From assembly GCA_034663685.1 (NCBI GenBank), contig JAXDJC010000169.1, positions 1 through 25,394 on the forward strand: a DNA stretch of 25,394 nucleotides, written 5' to 3'. Under the pieces are notes generated by a model. The model saw only the letters and a list, made by a program, of their open reading frames with translations, made no database searches and was not told the DNA's origin. This DNA is from AC-37 sp034663685. Lineage in GTDB: Bacteria > Actinomycetota > Thermoleophilia > Solirubrobacterales > Thermoleophilaceae. Of the stretch, positions 6,820 to 14,891 are shown one piece after another (the first letter of the stretch is position 1; each line of letters opens with the position of its first letter). The position numbers and the translations under genes were made by a program.

Positions 6820-8739
6820 CTACTTGCTGCGGGTCGAGAAGGTCCAGCCGCGGTCGGTGGAGGCGAGCGCGTTGTCGCCGGCGTCCACCACCGTGCTGCC
6901 GATCTTCACCGAGTAGCGCGTGCGAACGGCGAGCGGCTTCTTCGGGATCAGCCGAGCCTGCTTCTTGTTGGCGTCGTAGGTCACGCGCACGGCGACCTTG
7001 CGCCCGTTGGCGGCGGTCAGGCCGATCGTGTTGCCGGTCACGTTCTCCATCGGCTCCGAGAAGTTGATGATCACCTGCGACCTGGGCGAGACCGTCGTGC
7101 CGCTCTTCGGCGAGTGCCTGCGCACGGTGGGCGCGACGTAGTCGTTGGACACGTGCGCGAGGACCTCCTGGCCGTCCTTCGCGAACTCCCAGTCGCCGAG
7201 GAACTGCGAGAAGCCCGACTGCGTCGAGTCGGCGTTCACGAGCACCGCGGTGATCCGGGAGAAGCGGCCGGGGTTTTCGAGGTCGATGCTGGTCTGGCCG
7301 CCGCTGGGGAGGCGCTGCATCAGAACGGTGGGCGTGCCGGTCTCGGCATCGCCCTCGCGGCCCACGAGAGCGAACGCCCCCTGTGTGCCGCGCGGGAGCG
7401 ACGCGATCAGCTTGATCTTCGCGTCGTTCGTGGGGGTCACGTTCACCAGGGCGAAGCTCGTGTGGTCGAGTCGCCCCGACACGCCGCGCCCCGCGGGGGC
7501 GAGGCTCGTGCGCGTGGCGCGCTGCACGTCGGGCCAGGTGGTGCCCTCCTGGAACGCGCCGGCCGAGGAGCGCCACTCGGCGGTGTCCGCCGCGAAGCTG
7601 GTGAAGGCATCGAAGAAGCTGCTGCCCTGCGCGCGGAGCGTGGCGTCGTAGGCGCCGGGCGCGAACGACGGCGGCTTGGTCTGGAGCGAGCGCTCCCAGG
7701 CGCCCCGGATCGTGTTCGCGCCGAGGCGCTCGTCGATCCAGCGGTTCCAGACGGCGTCGCCGTAGACCTTGATGTTGAGCGGGTCGGTCATGTCGCCGGC
7801 GTTGAAGGCCGTGAGCGGGACCTGGGTGAGCTGGACCCACGGGGCGAGGTAGGAGACGTAGTCGTTGATGTCGTTGTAGACCCGGTCCTCCATCCAGACG
7901 GCGGTCGACTCGAACATCCACGAGTCCTGGAGAACGTCGTAGCCGAACTGGAGCACGTGGTTGTACTCGTGGGCCGCGGTCACCTCCATCGCCGGGAGCG
8001 GGTTGGGGTAGCGCGGGTACTCGGCCTGCGAGAAGTCGTTGTCCATCACGAGGTAGGCGGACTGCGAGTTGCCGTCCTGGCCCGGGTCCGGCGTGGAGTA
8101 GCCGAAGATGCCCTGGTCGCCGAGCTGCTTGAGGTACACGTCCACCTTGTTGAGATCGCCGCCGCGGGTCCCGTCGGACGTGGGCGGGCGCCAGTTCATC
8201 TGCCCGTTCTCCACGTTGTAGACGTTCTCGAAGACGCCGCTCATCTGCTGCACGAAGTCGGGGATGTCGTCGCCGTCGTTCGAGGCGAGCGGGGGCACGT
8301 CGGGGTCGACCGCGCCGTCGTCGCGCGTGATCCAGTGGATGCAGAAGTGCTCGCTGCAGAGCCGGTGCTCGGTCGCCTTCGCCGAGTAGGCGTCCTCACC
8401 GGCCTGCGCCTGGCCGGCGCTCGGCCGCGCCAGCAGCGCGCGGGCTTCGCGCTGCTCGGCCGCCGGCAGGGCCTTCAGGTGGATGGCCAGGTCCTTCAGG
8501 ACCGGGGTGAGCTCCTTGCCCGTGTGCACCCCGTTCCCGTCGAACAGGCGCTTGGCCTTGGCGAGGCTCTCCCGCGCGTCCTGGCGGGCGCCCGCGCTGC
8601 TGGCGCTCACGCGCTGGTCCGCCGCGGCGGGGGCCGCCGTGGCGAGGACGGCCAGGAGGATGACGATCGGTCGGAGTGGCAAGCGGCTTCCCGTTGAGAA
8701 CAGCGTCGGACGGCGAAAGGCGCGGCTTGAGCGTGCCAT
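6820..8739 (-). CDS. secreted HExxH metalloprotease with C-terminal Ig-like domain
   Basis: 639 residues. A signal peptide (RPIVILLAVLATAAPAAA, to about residue 40) is followed by a propeptide-like helical region (45-125). The catalytic part holds DDIPDFV, GDLNKVDVYL and the zinc motif AAHEYNHVLQ (HEYNH at 257-261). FESTAVWMED follows, with Glu277 or Glu284 as the likely third ligand, a gluzincin-like arrangement resembling MXAN_6640-type putative proteases. The last 100 residues (APTVRRHSPKSGTTVSP...) form a Big_5/SbsA-type Ig-like domain, probably for surface attachment. The ATG at 8739 is fixed by its 1-base overlap with the TAA of the ygfZ gene upstream (TAATG) and by the signal peptide that follows. 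The substrate is unknown. Confidence 0.85.
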   Translation of the reverse strand: MARSSRAFRRPTLFSTGSRLPLRPIVILLAVLATAAPAAADQRVSASSAGARQDARESLAKAKRLFDGNGVHTGKELTPVLKDLAIHLKALPAAEQREARALLARPSAGQAQAGEDAYSAKATEHRLCSEHFCIHWITRDDGAVDPDVPPLASNDGDDIPDFVQQMSGVFENVYNVENGQMNWRPPTSDGTRGGDLNKVDVYLKQLGDQGIFGYSTPDPGQDGNSQSAYLVMDNDFSQAEYPRYPNPLPAMEVTAAHEYNHVLQFGYDVLQDSWMFESTAVWMEDRVYNDINDYVSYLAPWVQLTQVPLTAFNAGDMTDPLNIKVYGDAVWNRWIDERLGANTIRGAWERSLQTKPPSFAPGAYDATLRAQGSSFFDAFTSFAADTAEWRSSAGAFQEGTTWPDVQRATRTSLAPAGRGVSGRLDHTSFALVNVTPTNDAKIKLIASLPRGTQGAFALVGREGDAETGTPTVLMQRLPSGGQTSIDLENPGRFSRITAVLVNADSTQSGFSQFLGDWEFAKDGQEVLAHVSNDYVAPTVRRHSPKSGTTVSPRSQVIINFSEPMENVTGNTIGLTAANGRKVAVRVTYDANKKQARLIPKKPLAVRTRYSVKIGSTVVDAGDNALASTDRGWTFSTRSK

Positions 8740-9653
8740 TACGGAATTCTTCGGAACGGAAGCTCGACCACCTGCGCGGTGACACCGTAGGTCCCGACCT
8801 CCACCGTGGCCCCTGGCTCGGCCTCGCGCCGCACGAGGGCGAGGGCGATCGGGCCGTGCAGCGGCGATTCGGCGGCGGACCCGACGCCGCCCACCACCCG
8901 CTCGCCCAGGCGCAGCTCGTCGCCGCGCGCGGCCGGCGCGGAGAGCCGCAGCCCGCGCAGATGACGGTTGGGCTTGCCCTTGTAGTGCAGGCGCGCGACC
9001 GTCTCCTGACCCACGTAGCAACCCTTGGAGAAGCTCACTCCGCGCTCGTTCAGGCCCGCCTCCTGCGGGATCGTGTCCGAGTCGAAGTCGATCCCGAAAC
9101 GGGGGCGGCCGGCCTCGACCCGTAGGCACTCGGCGGCGTCGGCGGACACCGGCTCGATTCCGTCGAGCGCGTGGCCGGTGGGAACGATCACGTCCACGCC
9201 CTGGTCGGTGGCCACGTAAAGGCTCTCCCCGGTATCCACGAACGAGTGCTCCTCGTCCGGCACGTCCACGCCGAGCGTGGTGCGCGCCGCGGGTCCGAGC
9301 ACCGACCGGATCGTGCGCGCGGCGGTCACGTCCTCCGGGCGGATGTCGCGGCCGATGCCGTAGGTCCGGATCATGTGGTCGATCACGGGCAGCGCGCCCT
9401 TCGCGCAGTCGATCCAGATCCAGTCGGCGCCGCGAAGGATCCTCATGTCCGCGCGCACCTTCCCCTTCTGGTTGAGCAGCAGCGCGTAGCAGCCGGTCCC
9501 CGGCGCGAGGCCCTCCACGTCGTTCGTCACCTGGCCCTGGAGGAAGTCGGCCGCCTCGGAGCCGCGGAGCACGAGCTTGCCGCGCGTTCGCTCGACCACT
9601 CCGGCCCCCTCGCGGAGCAGCTCGTATTCGGAGGCCGCGATCACTGCGTCCAA
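8739..9653 (-). CDS. ygfZ: YgfZ/GcvT-like folate-binding protein
   Basis: 304 residues from a TTG start. YgfZ-family proteins bind tetrahydrofolate and help assemble or repair iron-sulfur enzymes. The diagnostic motif KGCYVGQE lies at residues 210-217, with the conserved Cys212, followed by TVARLHYKGKPNRHLRGL. The N-terminal GcvT fold includes FLQGQVTNDV (38-47) and LLNQKGKVRADMRI. A GTG at 9644, three codons downstream, is an alternative: a TAGCCT hexamer ends 8 bases before it, as at several leaderless genes here. It is coupled by TAATG to the secreted protease gene, an odd pairing of a cytosolic Fe-S factor with an exported enzyme. Confidence 0.9.
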   Translation of the reverse strand: MDAVIAASEYELLREGAGVVERTRGKLVLRGSEAADFLQGQVTNDVEGLAPGTGCYALLLNQKGKVRADMRILRGADWIWIDCAKGALPVIDHMIRTYGIGRDIRPEDVTAARTIRSVLGPAARTTLGVDVPDEEHSFVDTGESLYVATDQGVDVIVPTGHALDGIEPVSADAAECLRVEAGRPRFGIDFDSDTIPQEAGLNERGVSFSKGCYVGQETVARLHYKGKPNRHLRGLRLSAPAARGDELRLGERVVGGVGSAAESPLHGPIALALVRREAEPGATVEVGTYGVTAQVVELPFRRIP

Positions 9654-9680
9654 GGCTAGCCCGGCGGTAACGTTCGCCCC
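9654..9680. promoter_or_regulatory. 27-bp divergent promoter gap (ygfZ / 9681 gene)
   Basis: Only 27 bases separate two divergent start codons, too few for two promoters with leaders. TAACGT (9668-9673) lies 7 bases before the plus-strand TTG. TAGCCT on the minus strand ends at 9653, 8 bases before the alternative ygfZ GTG. Leaderless transcription in both directions is inferred. Confidence 0.4.
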
Positions 9681-10043
9681 TTGCCGCTCGCCGACTCCTA
9701 CGACCGGGTCCTGTCGTCGCTGCCGCCGGACTGGACCTACCTCGACCTCGACCTGCGCATCTTCGACGAGGACCGCTACGTGGAGGCGGCGTCCCTGATG
9801 GTCCAGGTGAACGCCCAGCCGTACTCGAAGTACGACTGGCACTGGCGCATCCGCGTGGCGCGCGAGTTCGGCCATGCGGCCGCGCCGGAGACGGTGCACG
9901 GCACGCTCGCGGTGCTCGACGGGCAGGGGATCGAGGGCGAGCTGGCGATGCGCGACGCGCGGGTGGGCCGCGTGGAGGTCACGCAGATGTGGGGCCGCCC
10001 GGAGTCGGTGCGCCAGGAGCACCGGCGCCGCCGGGCCCAGTGA
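9681..10043 (+). CDS. conserved-looking protein of unknown function
   Basis: 120 residues from a TTG start (LADSYDRVLSSLPPDW). It is acidic and Trp-rich in the first half (DWTYLDLDLRIFDEDRY, YDWHWRIRVAREFGH). The body looks alpha/beta, and the basic tail ends RRRRAQ. There is no signal peptide or membrane segment. Its TGA overlaps the ATG of the next gene (TGATG), so it heads a three-gene coupled chain with a receiver-like protein and an SDR. A TAACGT -10-like hexamer 7 bases upstream supports this TTG as a leaderless start. I do not recognise the family. Confidence 0.65.
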   Translation: MPLADSYDRVLSSLPPDWTYLDLDLRIFDEDRYVEAASLMVQVNAQPYSKYDWHWRIRVAREFGHAAAPETVHGTLAVLDGQGIEGELAMRDARVGRVEVTQMWGRPESVRQEHRRRRAQ

Positions 10044-10378
10044 TGGCGCGCGTGGCCCTGCTCTGCCCCGACCTGCTGTTCGGGTCGAAGGTGGAGGGAG
10101 CCCTGGCTGCCGCCGGGCACGAGGTCAGCCGCTACGACCGCGAGGACGCCGCGCGCGGCGCGGCCGCGTCGGCCGACGTGCTGGTTGTGGACCTCACCGC
10201 CGACTCCTACGACGGCACCGAGCTCGGCGGGGTGGAGGGCGCGGCCACGCTCGGCTTCTACTCGCATGTGGACGTGGAGACGAAGGCCCGGGCCGAGGGC
10301 GCCGGGTTCGACCTCGTGGTGCCGCGCTCGCGGATGGCGCGCGAGACCGCCGCGCTCGTGGAGCGGCTGGCCGCGTGA
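10043..10378 (+). CDS. small Rossmann/receiver-like protein, unknown function
   Basis: 111 residues. A beta strand and loop ARVALLCPDLLFGSKV are followed by a helix, then ADVLVVDLTADSYD, GFYSHVDVETKARAEGAGFD and DLVVPRSRM. This is an alternating beta/alpha order like a response-regulator receiver, with Asp residues after the central strand. The typical Lys of true receivers is replaced by Arg in VVPRSRM, so phosphorylation is doubtful. It begins by TGATG overlap with the preceding gene and ends by GTGA overlap with the SDR, so all three are probably translated together. Confidence 0.7.
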   Translation: MARVALLCPDLLFGSKVEGALAAAGHEVSRYDREDAARGAAASADVLVVDLTADSYDGTELGGVEGAATLGFYSHVDVETKARAEGAGFDLVVPRSRMARETAALVERLAA

Positions 10379-11136
10379 GCCGCAACGCCGTGGTCACGGG
10401 CGCGTCGAGCGGGATCGGCGAGGCCGCCGCACGCCGGCTCGCGCGCGACGGCTGGCGGCTGCTGCTGGTGGCGCGCCGGGAGGACAGGCTCGAGGAGCTG
10501 GCGCGGTCGCTGCCCGGGGCGAGCACGCTGGCGCTCGACGTGACCGACGAGGACGCGCCCGCTCGCGTGCGCGACGCGGTGGAGGAGCGCTTCGGCGGCG
10601 AGCTCGGCCTGCTGGTGAACAACGCGGGCGCGAACTGGCGCGCGCGCTTCGGCGATCCGGACGGCGGGTGGGCGAACGCCGAGCGCGTGCTGGAGCTGAA
10701 CCTTCACTCCCCGATCAGGCTCATCGAGGCGCTGCTGCCGCTCCTGCGCAGCTCGGCGCCCAGCTCGATCGTGAACGTGTCGTCGGTGGCCGGCAAGGTT
10801 CCCTACCCGCGCGGCAGCGCGTACGCGGCCGCGAAGGCCGGGCTCTCCGGCTGGACCGAGTCGCTGCGCTACGAGGAGGAGGAGCACGGCGTGCACGTGG
10901 GCCTCGTGCTTCCGGGGTTCGTGGCCACCGAGGGCTTCCCGCAGGAGCAGCTGGTGGCGAAGGCGGCCACCCGCTGGATGGTCTCCACGCCGGAGGTCGT
11001 GGCGGATGCGATCGTGGACGCGGGGCCGGGCGGCACGCCGGAGCGGCTGGTGCCGAGGCCCTGGGCGATCCCGGTCGCGCTGCGAGCCATCGCGCCGGCC
11101 GTCGTGCGCCGGATCGCGCGCGGCATGGGCGGCTGA
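10375..11136 (+). CDS. short-chain dehydrogenase/reductase
   Basis: 253-residue classical SDR, an NAD(P)-dependent oxidoreductase of unknown substrate. TGASSGIG (8-15) binds the cofactor; ARREDRLEELA suggests NADP preference because of the basic residues after strand 2; NNAG is present. The catalytic set is Ser136/137 with Tyr150-x3-Lys154 (YAAAK). The GTG start lies in a GTGA overlap with the receiver-like gene. The hydrophobic C-terminal segment (PWAIPVALRAIAPAVVRR) may associate with membrane, as in several DltE/YqjQ-type SDRs. Confidence 0.9.
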   Translation: MSRNAVVTGASSGIGEAAARRLARDGWRLLLVARREDRLEELARSLPGASTLALDVTDEDAPARVRDAVEERFGGELGLLVNNAGANWRARFGDPDGGWANAERVLELNLHSPIRLIEALLPLLRSSAPSSIVNVSSVAGKVPYPRGSAYAAAKAGLSGWTESLRYEEEEHGVHVGLVLPGFVATEGFPQEQLVAKAATRWMVSTPEVVADAIVDAGPGGTPERLVPRPWAIPVALRAIAPAVVRRIARGMGG

Positions 11137-11182
11137 CGGCGCCCGCGGGCGGCTTCTGCCGGCTCCCGACCGCCCGGCTAGC

Positions 11183-11188
11183 TAGACT
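11183..11188 (+). promoter_or_regulatory. candidate -10 (TAGACT) for the aquaporin gene
   Basis: TAGACT lies in the 144-base gap before the aquaporin. Unlike the other TAGNCT sites here it is about 92 bases from the start codon, so this gene would have a leader. GGGAGG (11265-11270) then acts as ribosome site 10 bases before the GTG. No clear -35 is visible. Nothing else is recognised in the gap. Confidence 0.35.
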
Positions 11189-11280
11189 GCGCCCGCTTTC
11201 GCGGTCCGAGGGGCCGTCCCGTCCGGGGCGGTGTGCTCGCCGGCCGTCTATGACCCGAAACTCAGGGAGGCCTGACGCAC

Positions 11281-12105
11281 GTGGCAGACGAAACTGGAAC
11301 CGAAGCCGGCGCTACGACAGCCGCCGCGGTGCGGATCCCCGAACGGGGTCCCGCGGCCTACGTCTCCGAGTTCATCGGCACCTTCGTGCTGGTCTTCGCG
11401 ATCTGTTCCGCCGTGGTGCTCTTCGCGCCGGCGCCGGTCGCGCCCGCTGCGGGGGCAACGGCTCCCGTCACCGGCACGACCTTCCAGGATTTCGCCGTCA
11501 TCGGCCTCGTGCACGTCCTGGCGCTGTTCTTCCTGATCCAGACGCTCGCCGTGATGTCGGGCGCGCACTTCAACCCGGCCGTCACGGCCGCGATGACCGT
11601 GGTGCGTCAGATCACGCCGATCGACGCCGCGATCTACATCCTCATGCAGCTCGCGGGCGCCACGCTCGGCGCGCTCGTGGTCAAGCTGCTCTACAACCAG
11701 GTCGACACGGCGGACAAGTTCGGAGCGGTCGGGTTCAACGCCGACCGGCTCGACACCACGGTTCAGGGCATGGGGATCGAGGCCCTCGGCACGTTCTTCC
11801 TGGTCTGGGCGATCATGGGCGTGGCGGTCAACCCGAGCGCGATCAAGGACTGGTCGGGGCTCGTGATCGGCGGCACCCTGGGCTTCGCCGTGATGATCGG
11901 GGCGCCGATGACCGGCGCCGGCTTCAACCCGGCCCGCGCGCTCGGCCCGGCGATCGTCTCCGGCGACTTCGGCGGCACGGGCCGCTGGCTGCTGATGTAC
12001 GTGCTGGCGCCGCTGGTCGGGGCCCTGGTGGCCGTGTTCGTGTACTCGTGGCTGATGGTCACCGAGGGCAAGAAGGCCCGCGGCGGCGCCGAACCGGTCG
12101 GCTGA
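11281..12105 (+). CDS. MIP-family channel (aquaporin)
   Basis: 274 residues with six hydrophobic helices and two re-entrant half-helices carrying both NPA boxes: HFNPAVTA (NPA 98-100) and GFNPARALGP (NPA 216-218, with the selectivity-filter Arg219). SEFIGTFVLVF is the usual first helix. It should conduct water or small neutral solutes; water versus glycerol cannot be settled without an alignment of the filter. Unusual points are a 25-residue polar N-terminal tail and a long Pro/Ala-rich loop after helix 1 (residues 49-66). It starts with GTG. Its stop codon forms the first bases of the nested palindrome that follows. Confidence 0.93.
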   Translation: MADETGTEAGATTAAAVRIPERGPAAYVSEFIGTFVLVFAICSAVVLFAPAPVAPAAGATAPVTGTTFQDFAVIGLVHVLALFFLIQTLAVMSGAHFNPAVTAAMTVVRQITPIDAAIYILMQLAGATLGALVVKLLYNQVDTADKFGAVGFNADRLDTTVQGMGIEALGTFFLVWAIMGVAVNPSAIKDWSGLVIGGTLGFAVMIGAPMTGAGFNPARALGPAIVSGDFGGTGRWLLMYVLAPLVGALVAVFVYSWLMVTEGKKARGGAEPVG

Positions 12106-12201
12106 GCGCCGCAGGCCTTCGCATATCGGTGTCCTCGGGGCTCGCCGTGCGTTGCACGGCTTCGCCCCTGCGTCCTTGATCTGCTCGGCCTGCGGCGCTC
12201 A
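12103..12201. repeat. 99-bp nested palindrome after the aquaporin gene
   Basis: A perfect 15-bp inverted repeat, TGAGCGCCGCAGGCC (12103-12117) and its complement (12187-12201), encloses a second hairpin. In the inner hairpin GGGGC (12137-12141) pairs with GCCCC (12164-12168), and GCCGTGC (12144-12150) pairs with GCACGGC (12154-12160) around a 3-base loop. The outer arm includes the aquaporin TGA. No reading frame explains it and there is no T-run, so it is not a classic intrinsic terminator. It may be a dispersed extragenic palindrome, a processing or termination structure, or a small structured RNA. Confidence 0.7.
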
Positions 12202-12222
12202 GGCCCGCGCCTAGGGCCCGCG

Positions 12223-12228
12223 TAGACT
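12223..12228 (+). promoter_or_regulatory. candidate -10 (TAGACT) of fbiC
   Basis: TAGACT ends 9 bases before the fbiC ATG, and no Shine-Dalgarno is present between them, so fbiC is probably transcribed without a leader. No recognisable -35. Confidence 0.45.
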
Positions 12229-12237
12229 CCCGCTTCG

Positions 12238-14415
12238 ATGCGGCGGGTCACGTTTTCGCGCAACTTCACGCTGTCGCTGTCGCGGACGTGCCGGTGCTAC
12301 TGCAAGTACTGCGCGTTCGCGACGCATGGCGCTCACCTGTACGCGCCTGAGGAGGTCGAGAAGCTGCTCGACGACGCTGCGCGGCGCGGGGTCAAGGAGC
12401 TGCTCGTGCTCACGGGCGAGACGCCGGAGGTCAACCCCGAGGTGGCCGCACGGCTGGCCGGGTACGGCCACCACGACTTCACCTCGTACGTGGCCTGGGC
12501 GTGCGAGCGCGGGCTCGAGCGCGGCCTCCTGCCGCACACCAACATCGGCGTTGCCGGCCGCGACGACCTGGCCCGCCTGCGCGAGGTCACGGCGTCGCAG
12601 GGGCTCATGCTCGAGTCGGTCAACCCGGACCTGGTCGTGCACCAGGGCTCGCCCACCAAGCGCCCGAGCGTCCGCCTCGACGCGATCCGAACCGCGGGCG
12701 AGCTGAGGATCCCGTTCACGAGCGGGATCCTGGTCGGCATCGGGGAGGCCCCGGAGGAGCGGATCGCGGCGCTCGAGGCGCTGGCCGCCGTGCACGCAGA
12801 GTACGGCCACCTCCAGGAGGTGATCCTCCAGAACTTCGTGCCGCACCCGCGCTACTACGGGCAGGAGCCGGCACAGATAGCGGACGCTGCGCAGCGCGGC
12901 GGTTCGAACGGCGCGGCCGAGGAGCAGCCGCTGCCCGCCTGGGCCACGCCGATCGGGCTCGACGACATGCGTGAGCTGGTGCGCGCGTGCAGGCGGCTGA
13001 TGCCCGACGTGGGCGTGCAGATCCCGCCCAACCTCTCGGACTGGTGGCTGCCGCTGGTGGAGGAGGGCGCCACCGACCTCGGCGGCCTCTCGGCCAACGG
13101 CGACCACATCTCGCCGGAGCACCCGTTCCCGTCGCCGCACCGGATGCGAAAGCAGCTCGCGCCGCGTGGCTACGCGCTCACCGAGCGTCTCTGCGTGTAC
13201 CCGCAGTACATGACCCCGGAGTGGGTCGAGCAGGGCGTGCTCGACACGATCAAGACGCGCTACTGGAGCTTCATCCCGCGGCGCGGGTCGGGGCGGCGCG
13301 AGGAGCGGGCGATCCGGCACGAGCTGGTGCCGGGGGCGATCGCGAAGGGGCGCGCCGGGGCGGAGCTGAGCGAGGACGAGCTCACGGCGCTGTTCGCCGA
13401 GACGCGGCCGGAGGCGATCGAGGACATGCGCCAGGCAGCGGACGAGCTGCGCGCCGAGCTCGCCGGCGACGAGGTCACGTTCGTGGTCAACCGCAACGTG
13501 AACCTCTCGAACGTGTGCGTGGTGGGCTGCGCGTTCTGCGGGTTTGGGCAGGGCCGCCGCTCGCCGGACGCCTACGAGCACGACCGCGCGGAGTTCGCGC
13601 GGCGGGTGGAGGAGGCGGTCGAGTACGGCGCCACGGAGATCTGCATCCAGTCCGGCATCCACCCGGACTGGACGCTCGACACCTACGTCGACTGGCTGCG
13701 GTTCGCCAAGGAGTGCGCGCCGGACATCCACCTGCACGCCTACTCGGCGATGGAGGTGGACCGGATGTGCGAGGTCTCGGGGCTGCCGCCGCGCGAGGTG
13801 TTCGAGCGGCTGGTGGAGGCCGGCCTCGGGTCGACGCCCGGCACGGCGGCCGAGGTGCTCCACGACGGCGTGCGCGAGCGCATCTCGCCCAACAAGCTGC
13901 CGGTGCGGCGCTGGGTGGAGATCATCGAGGCCTCGCACGCGAGCGGGCTGCGCTCGAGCGCGACGGTGATGTTCGGGCACGTGGAGGAGCCGTGGGAGCT
14001 GGCCGAGCACATGCGCGTGGTGCGCGCACTGCAGGAGCGGACCGGCGGCTTCACCGAGTTCGTGCCGCTGTCGTTCATCCCGTTCCACACGCTGCTCGGC
14101 CGCACGCACGGGATCGAGGAGATCTCGCGCGACGAGAACCTCAAGCACACGGCCGTCTTCCGGCTGGCGCTGGGGCGGACCGTGCGCAACCTCCAGGCGA
14201 GCTGGGTCAAGATGGGGCTCGACGCCGCCACCGAGTCGCTGCGCTGGGGCGTGAACGACCTCGGCGGCACGCTGATGGAGGAGTCGATCAGCCGGATGGC
14301 CGGCTCGCAGCACGGGACGATGCTCGAGCCCGAGGACCTGATCGGCGCCGCCCGCGCCGCGGGCCGCCCGGCGGCCCAGCGCGACACGCTGTACCGGGTT
14401 CTGCAAACGTACTGA
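12238..14415 (+). CDS. fbiC: FbiC: fused CofG-CofH Fo synthase (radical SAM)
   Basis: 725 residues joining both halves of 7,8-didemethyl-8-hydroxy-5-deazariboflavin (Fo) synthase. The product is made from tyrosine and the flavin precursor 5-amino-6-ribitylaminouracil. The N-terminal CofG half has the radical-SAM cluster motif CX3CX2C at Cys18, Cys22 and Cys25, within RTCRCYCKYC, and LTGETPE. The C-terminal CofH half has its own cluster at Cys427, Cys431 and Cys434 (NVCVVGCAFCGF). It also has the family-typical stretches IQSGIHP and SSATVMFGHVE. At 725 residues it is clearly shorter than mycobacterial FbiC (about 856), mainly at the N-terminus and linker. A cupin gene follows after 32 bases. 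The other F420 genes lie about 3 kb away on the opposite strand. Confidence 0.96.
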   Translation: MRRVTFSRNFTLSLSRTCRCYCKYCAFATHGAHLYAPEEVEKLLDDAARRGVKELLVLTGETPEVNPEVAARLAGYGHHDFTSYVAWACERGLERGLLPHTNIGVAGRDDLARLREVTASQGLMLESVNPDLVVHQGSPTKRPSVRLDAIRTAGELRIPFTSGILVGIGEAPEERIAALEALAAVHAEYGHLQEVILQNFVPHPRYYGQEPAQIADAAQRGGSNGAAEEQPLPAWATPIGLDDMRELVRACRRLMPDVGVQIPPNLSDWWLPLVEEGATDLGGLSANGDHISPEHPFPSPHRMRKQLAPRGYALTERLCVYPQYMTPEWVEQGVLDTIKTRYWSFIPRRGSGRREERAIRHELVPGAIAKGRAGAELSEDELTALFAETRPEAIEDMRQAADELRAELAGDEVTFVVNRNVNLSNVCVVGCAFCGFGQGRRSPDAYEHDRAEFARRVEEAVEYGATEICIQSGIHPDWTLDTYVDWLRFAKECAPDIHLHAYSAMEVDRMCEVSGLPPREVFERLVEAGLGSTPGTAAEVLHDGVRERISPNKLPVRRWVEIIEASHASGLRSSATVMFGHVEEPWELAEHMRVVRALQERTGGFTEFVPLSFIPFHTLLGRTHGIEEISRDENLKHTAVFRLALGRTVRNLQASWVKMGLDAATESLRWGVNDLGGTLMEESISRMAGSQHGTMLEPEDLIGAARAAGRPAAQRDTLYRVLQTY

Positions 14416-14447
14416 CGGTATGTAAGCGGGCGAGAGAGGGGCGGGGC

Positions 14448-14849
14448 ATGGCTGACTACACGGCAAAGCGCGTCGACGACATGGAGGCGGTCTACGGGGG
14501 CGGATTCGTGAGGGCGCGGGCGGAGCTCGGCGTGGAGTCGTTCGGGATGCAGGTGCTCAGGTTCCCGCCCAATGCGGACCAGCACCCCGAGCACGACCAC
14601 TCCGAGGAGGGCCAGGAGGAGGTCTACGTGGTGCTGAGCGGCCGTGGCGAGATGGTGGTGGACGGGGAGGCGATCGCGCTCGAGCCGGAGCTGATGGTCC
14701 GGGTGGGACCCGGCGCGCGGCGCAAGATCACCACCGGCGACGAGCCGATGCGGCTGCTGGCTCTCGGCGGGGTGCCCGGCAAGGCGTACGAGGGCCCGGA
14801 GGTCACGGAGCTCGGCTCGCCGGACCCGCTGGCGCAGGCGCAGGGCTAG
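14448..14849 (+). CDS. small cupin-domain protein
   Basis: 133-residue single-domain cupin. The first cupin motif is clear: HPEHDHSEEGQEEVYVVLSG, with His49, His51 and Glu57/58 as likely metal ligands, followed by GEMVVDGE. In the second motif the usual His is not evident (RKITTGDEPMRLLALGG), so metal binding may be incomplete. The ATG has a G-rich ribosome site (GAGAGGGGCGGGGC) just upstream. It lies 32 bases after fbiC and may be cotranscribed, but a function in F420 metabolism would be a guess. Confidence 0.85.
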   Translation: MADYTAKRVDDMEAVYGGGFVRARAELGVESFGMQVLRFPPNADQHPEHDHSEEGQEEVYVVLSGRGEMVVDGEAIALEPELMVRVGPGARRKITTGDEPMRLLALGGVPGKAYEGPEVTELGSPDPLAQAQG

Positions 14850-14850
14850 C

Positions 14851-14878
14851 GCCCGGCGCGCGCCGCTCGCGCGCGGGC
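14851..14878 (+). terminator. GC hairpin after the cupin gene
   Basis: GCCCGGCGCGCG (14851-14862) pairs with CGCGCGCGGGC (14868-14878) with one bulged base and a CCGCT loop, directly after the cupin stop. There is no T-run, so it would be a GC-type terminator or stabilising stem. It abuts the -10 of the next gene. Confidence 0.4.
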
Positions 14879-14884
14879 TAGCCT
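14879..14884 (+). promoter_or_regulatory. candidate -10 (TAGCCT) of the glycosidase gene
   Basis: TAGCCT ends 7 bases before the ATG at 14892, and no Shine-Dalgarno lies between, which fits leaderless transcription. The -35 region would fall in the GC hairpin just upstream. Confidence 0.45.
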
Positions 14885-14891
14885 CGCGGTC

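Noticed and set aside
6724..8697. 657-residue plus-strand open frame opposite the HExxH protease
   Set aside because: It is dominated by repeated Arg/Val/Gly/His with no recognisable fold, while the opposite frame has a signal peptide and zinc motif.
12211..14466. 751-residue open frame on the minus strand opposite fbiC
   Set aside because: Its Arg/His/Val-rich, low-complexity composition is the usual antisense shadow in GC-rich DNA; the fbiC frame has clear radical-SAM motifs.
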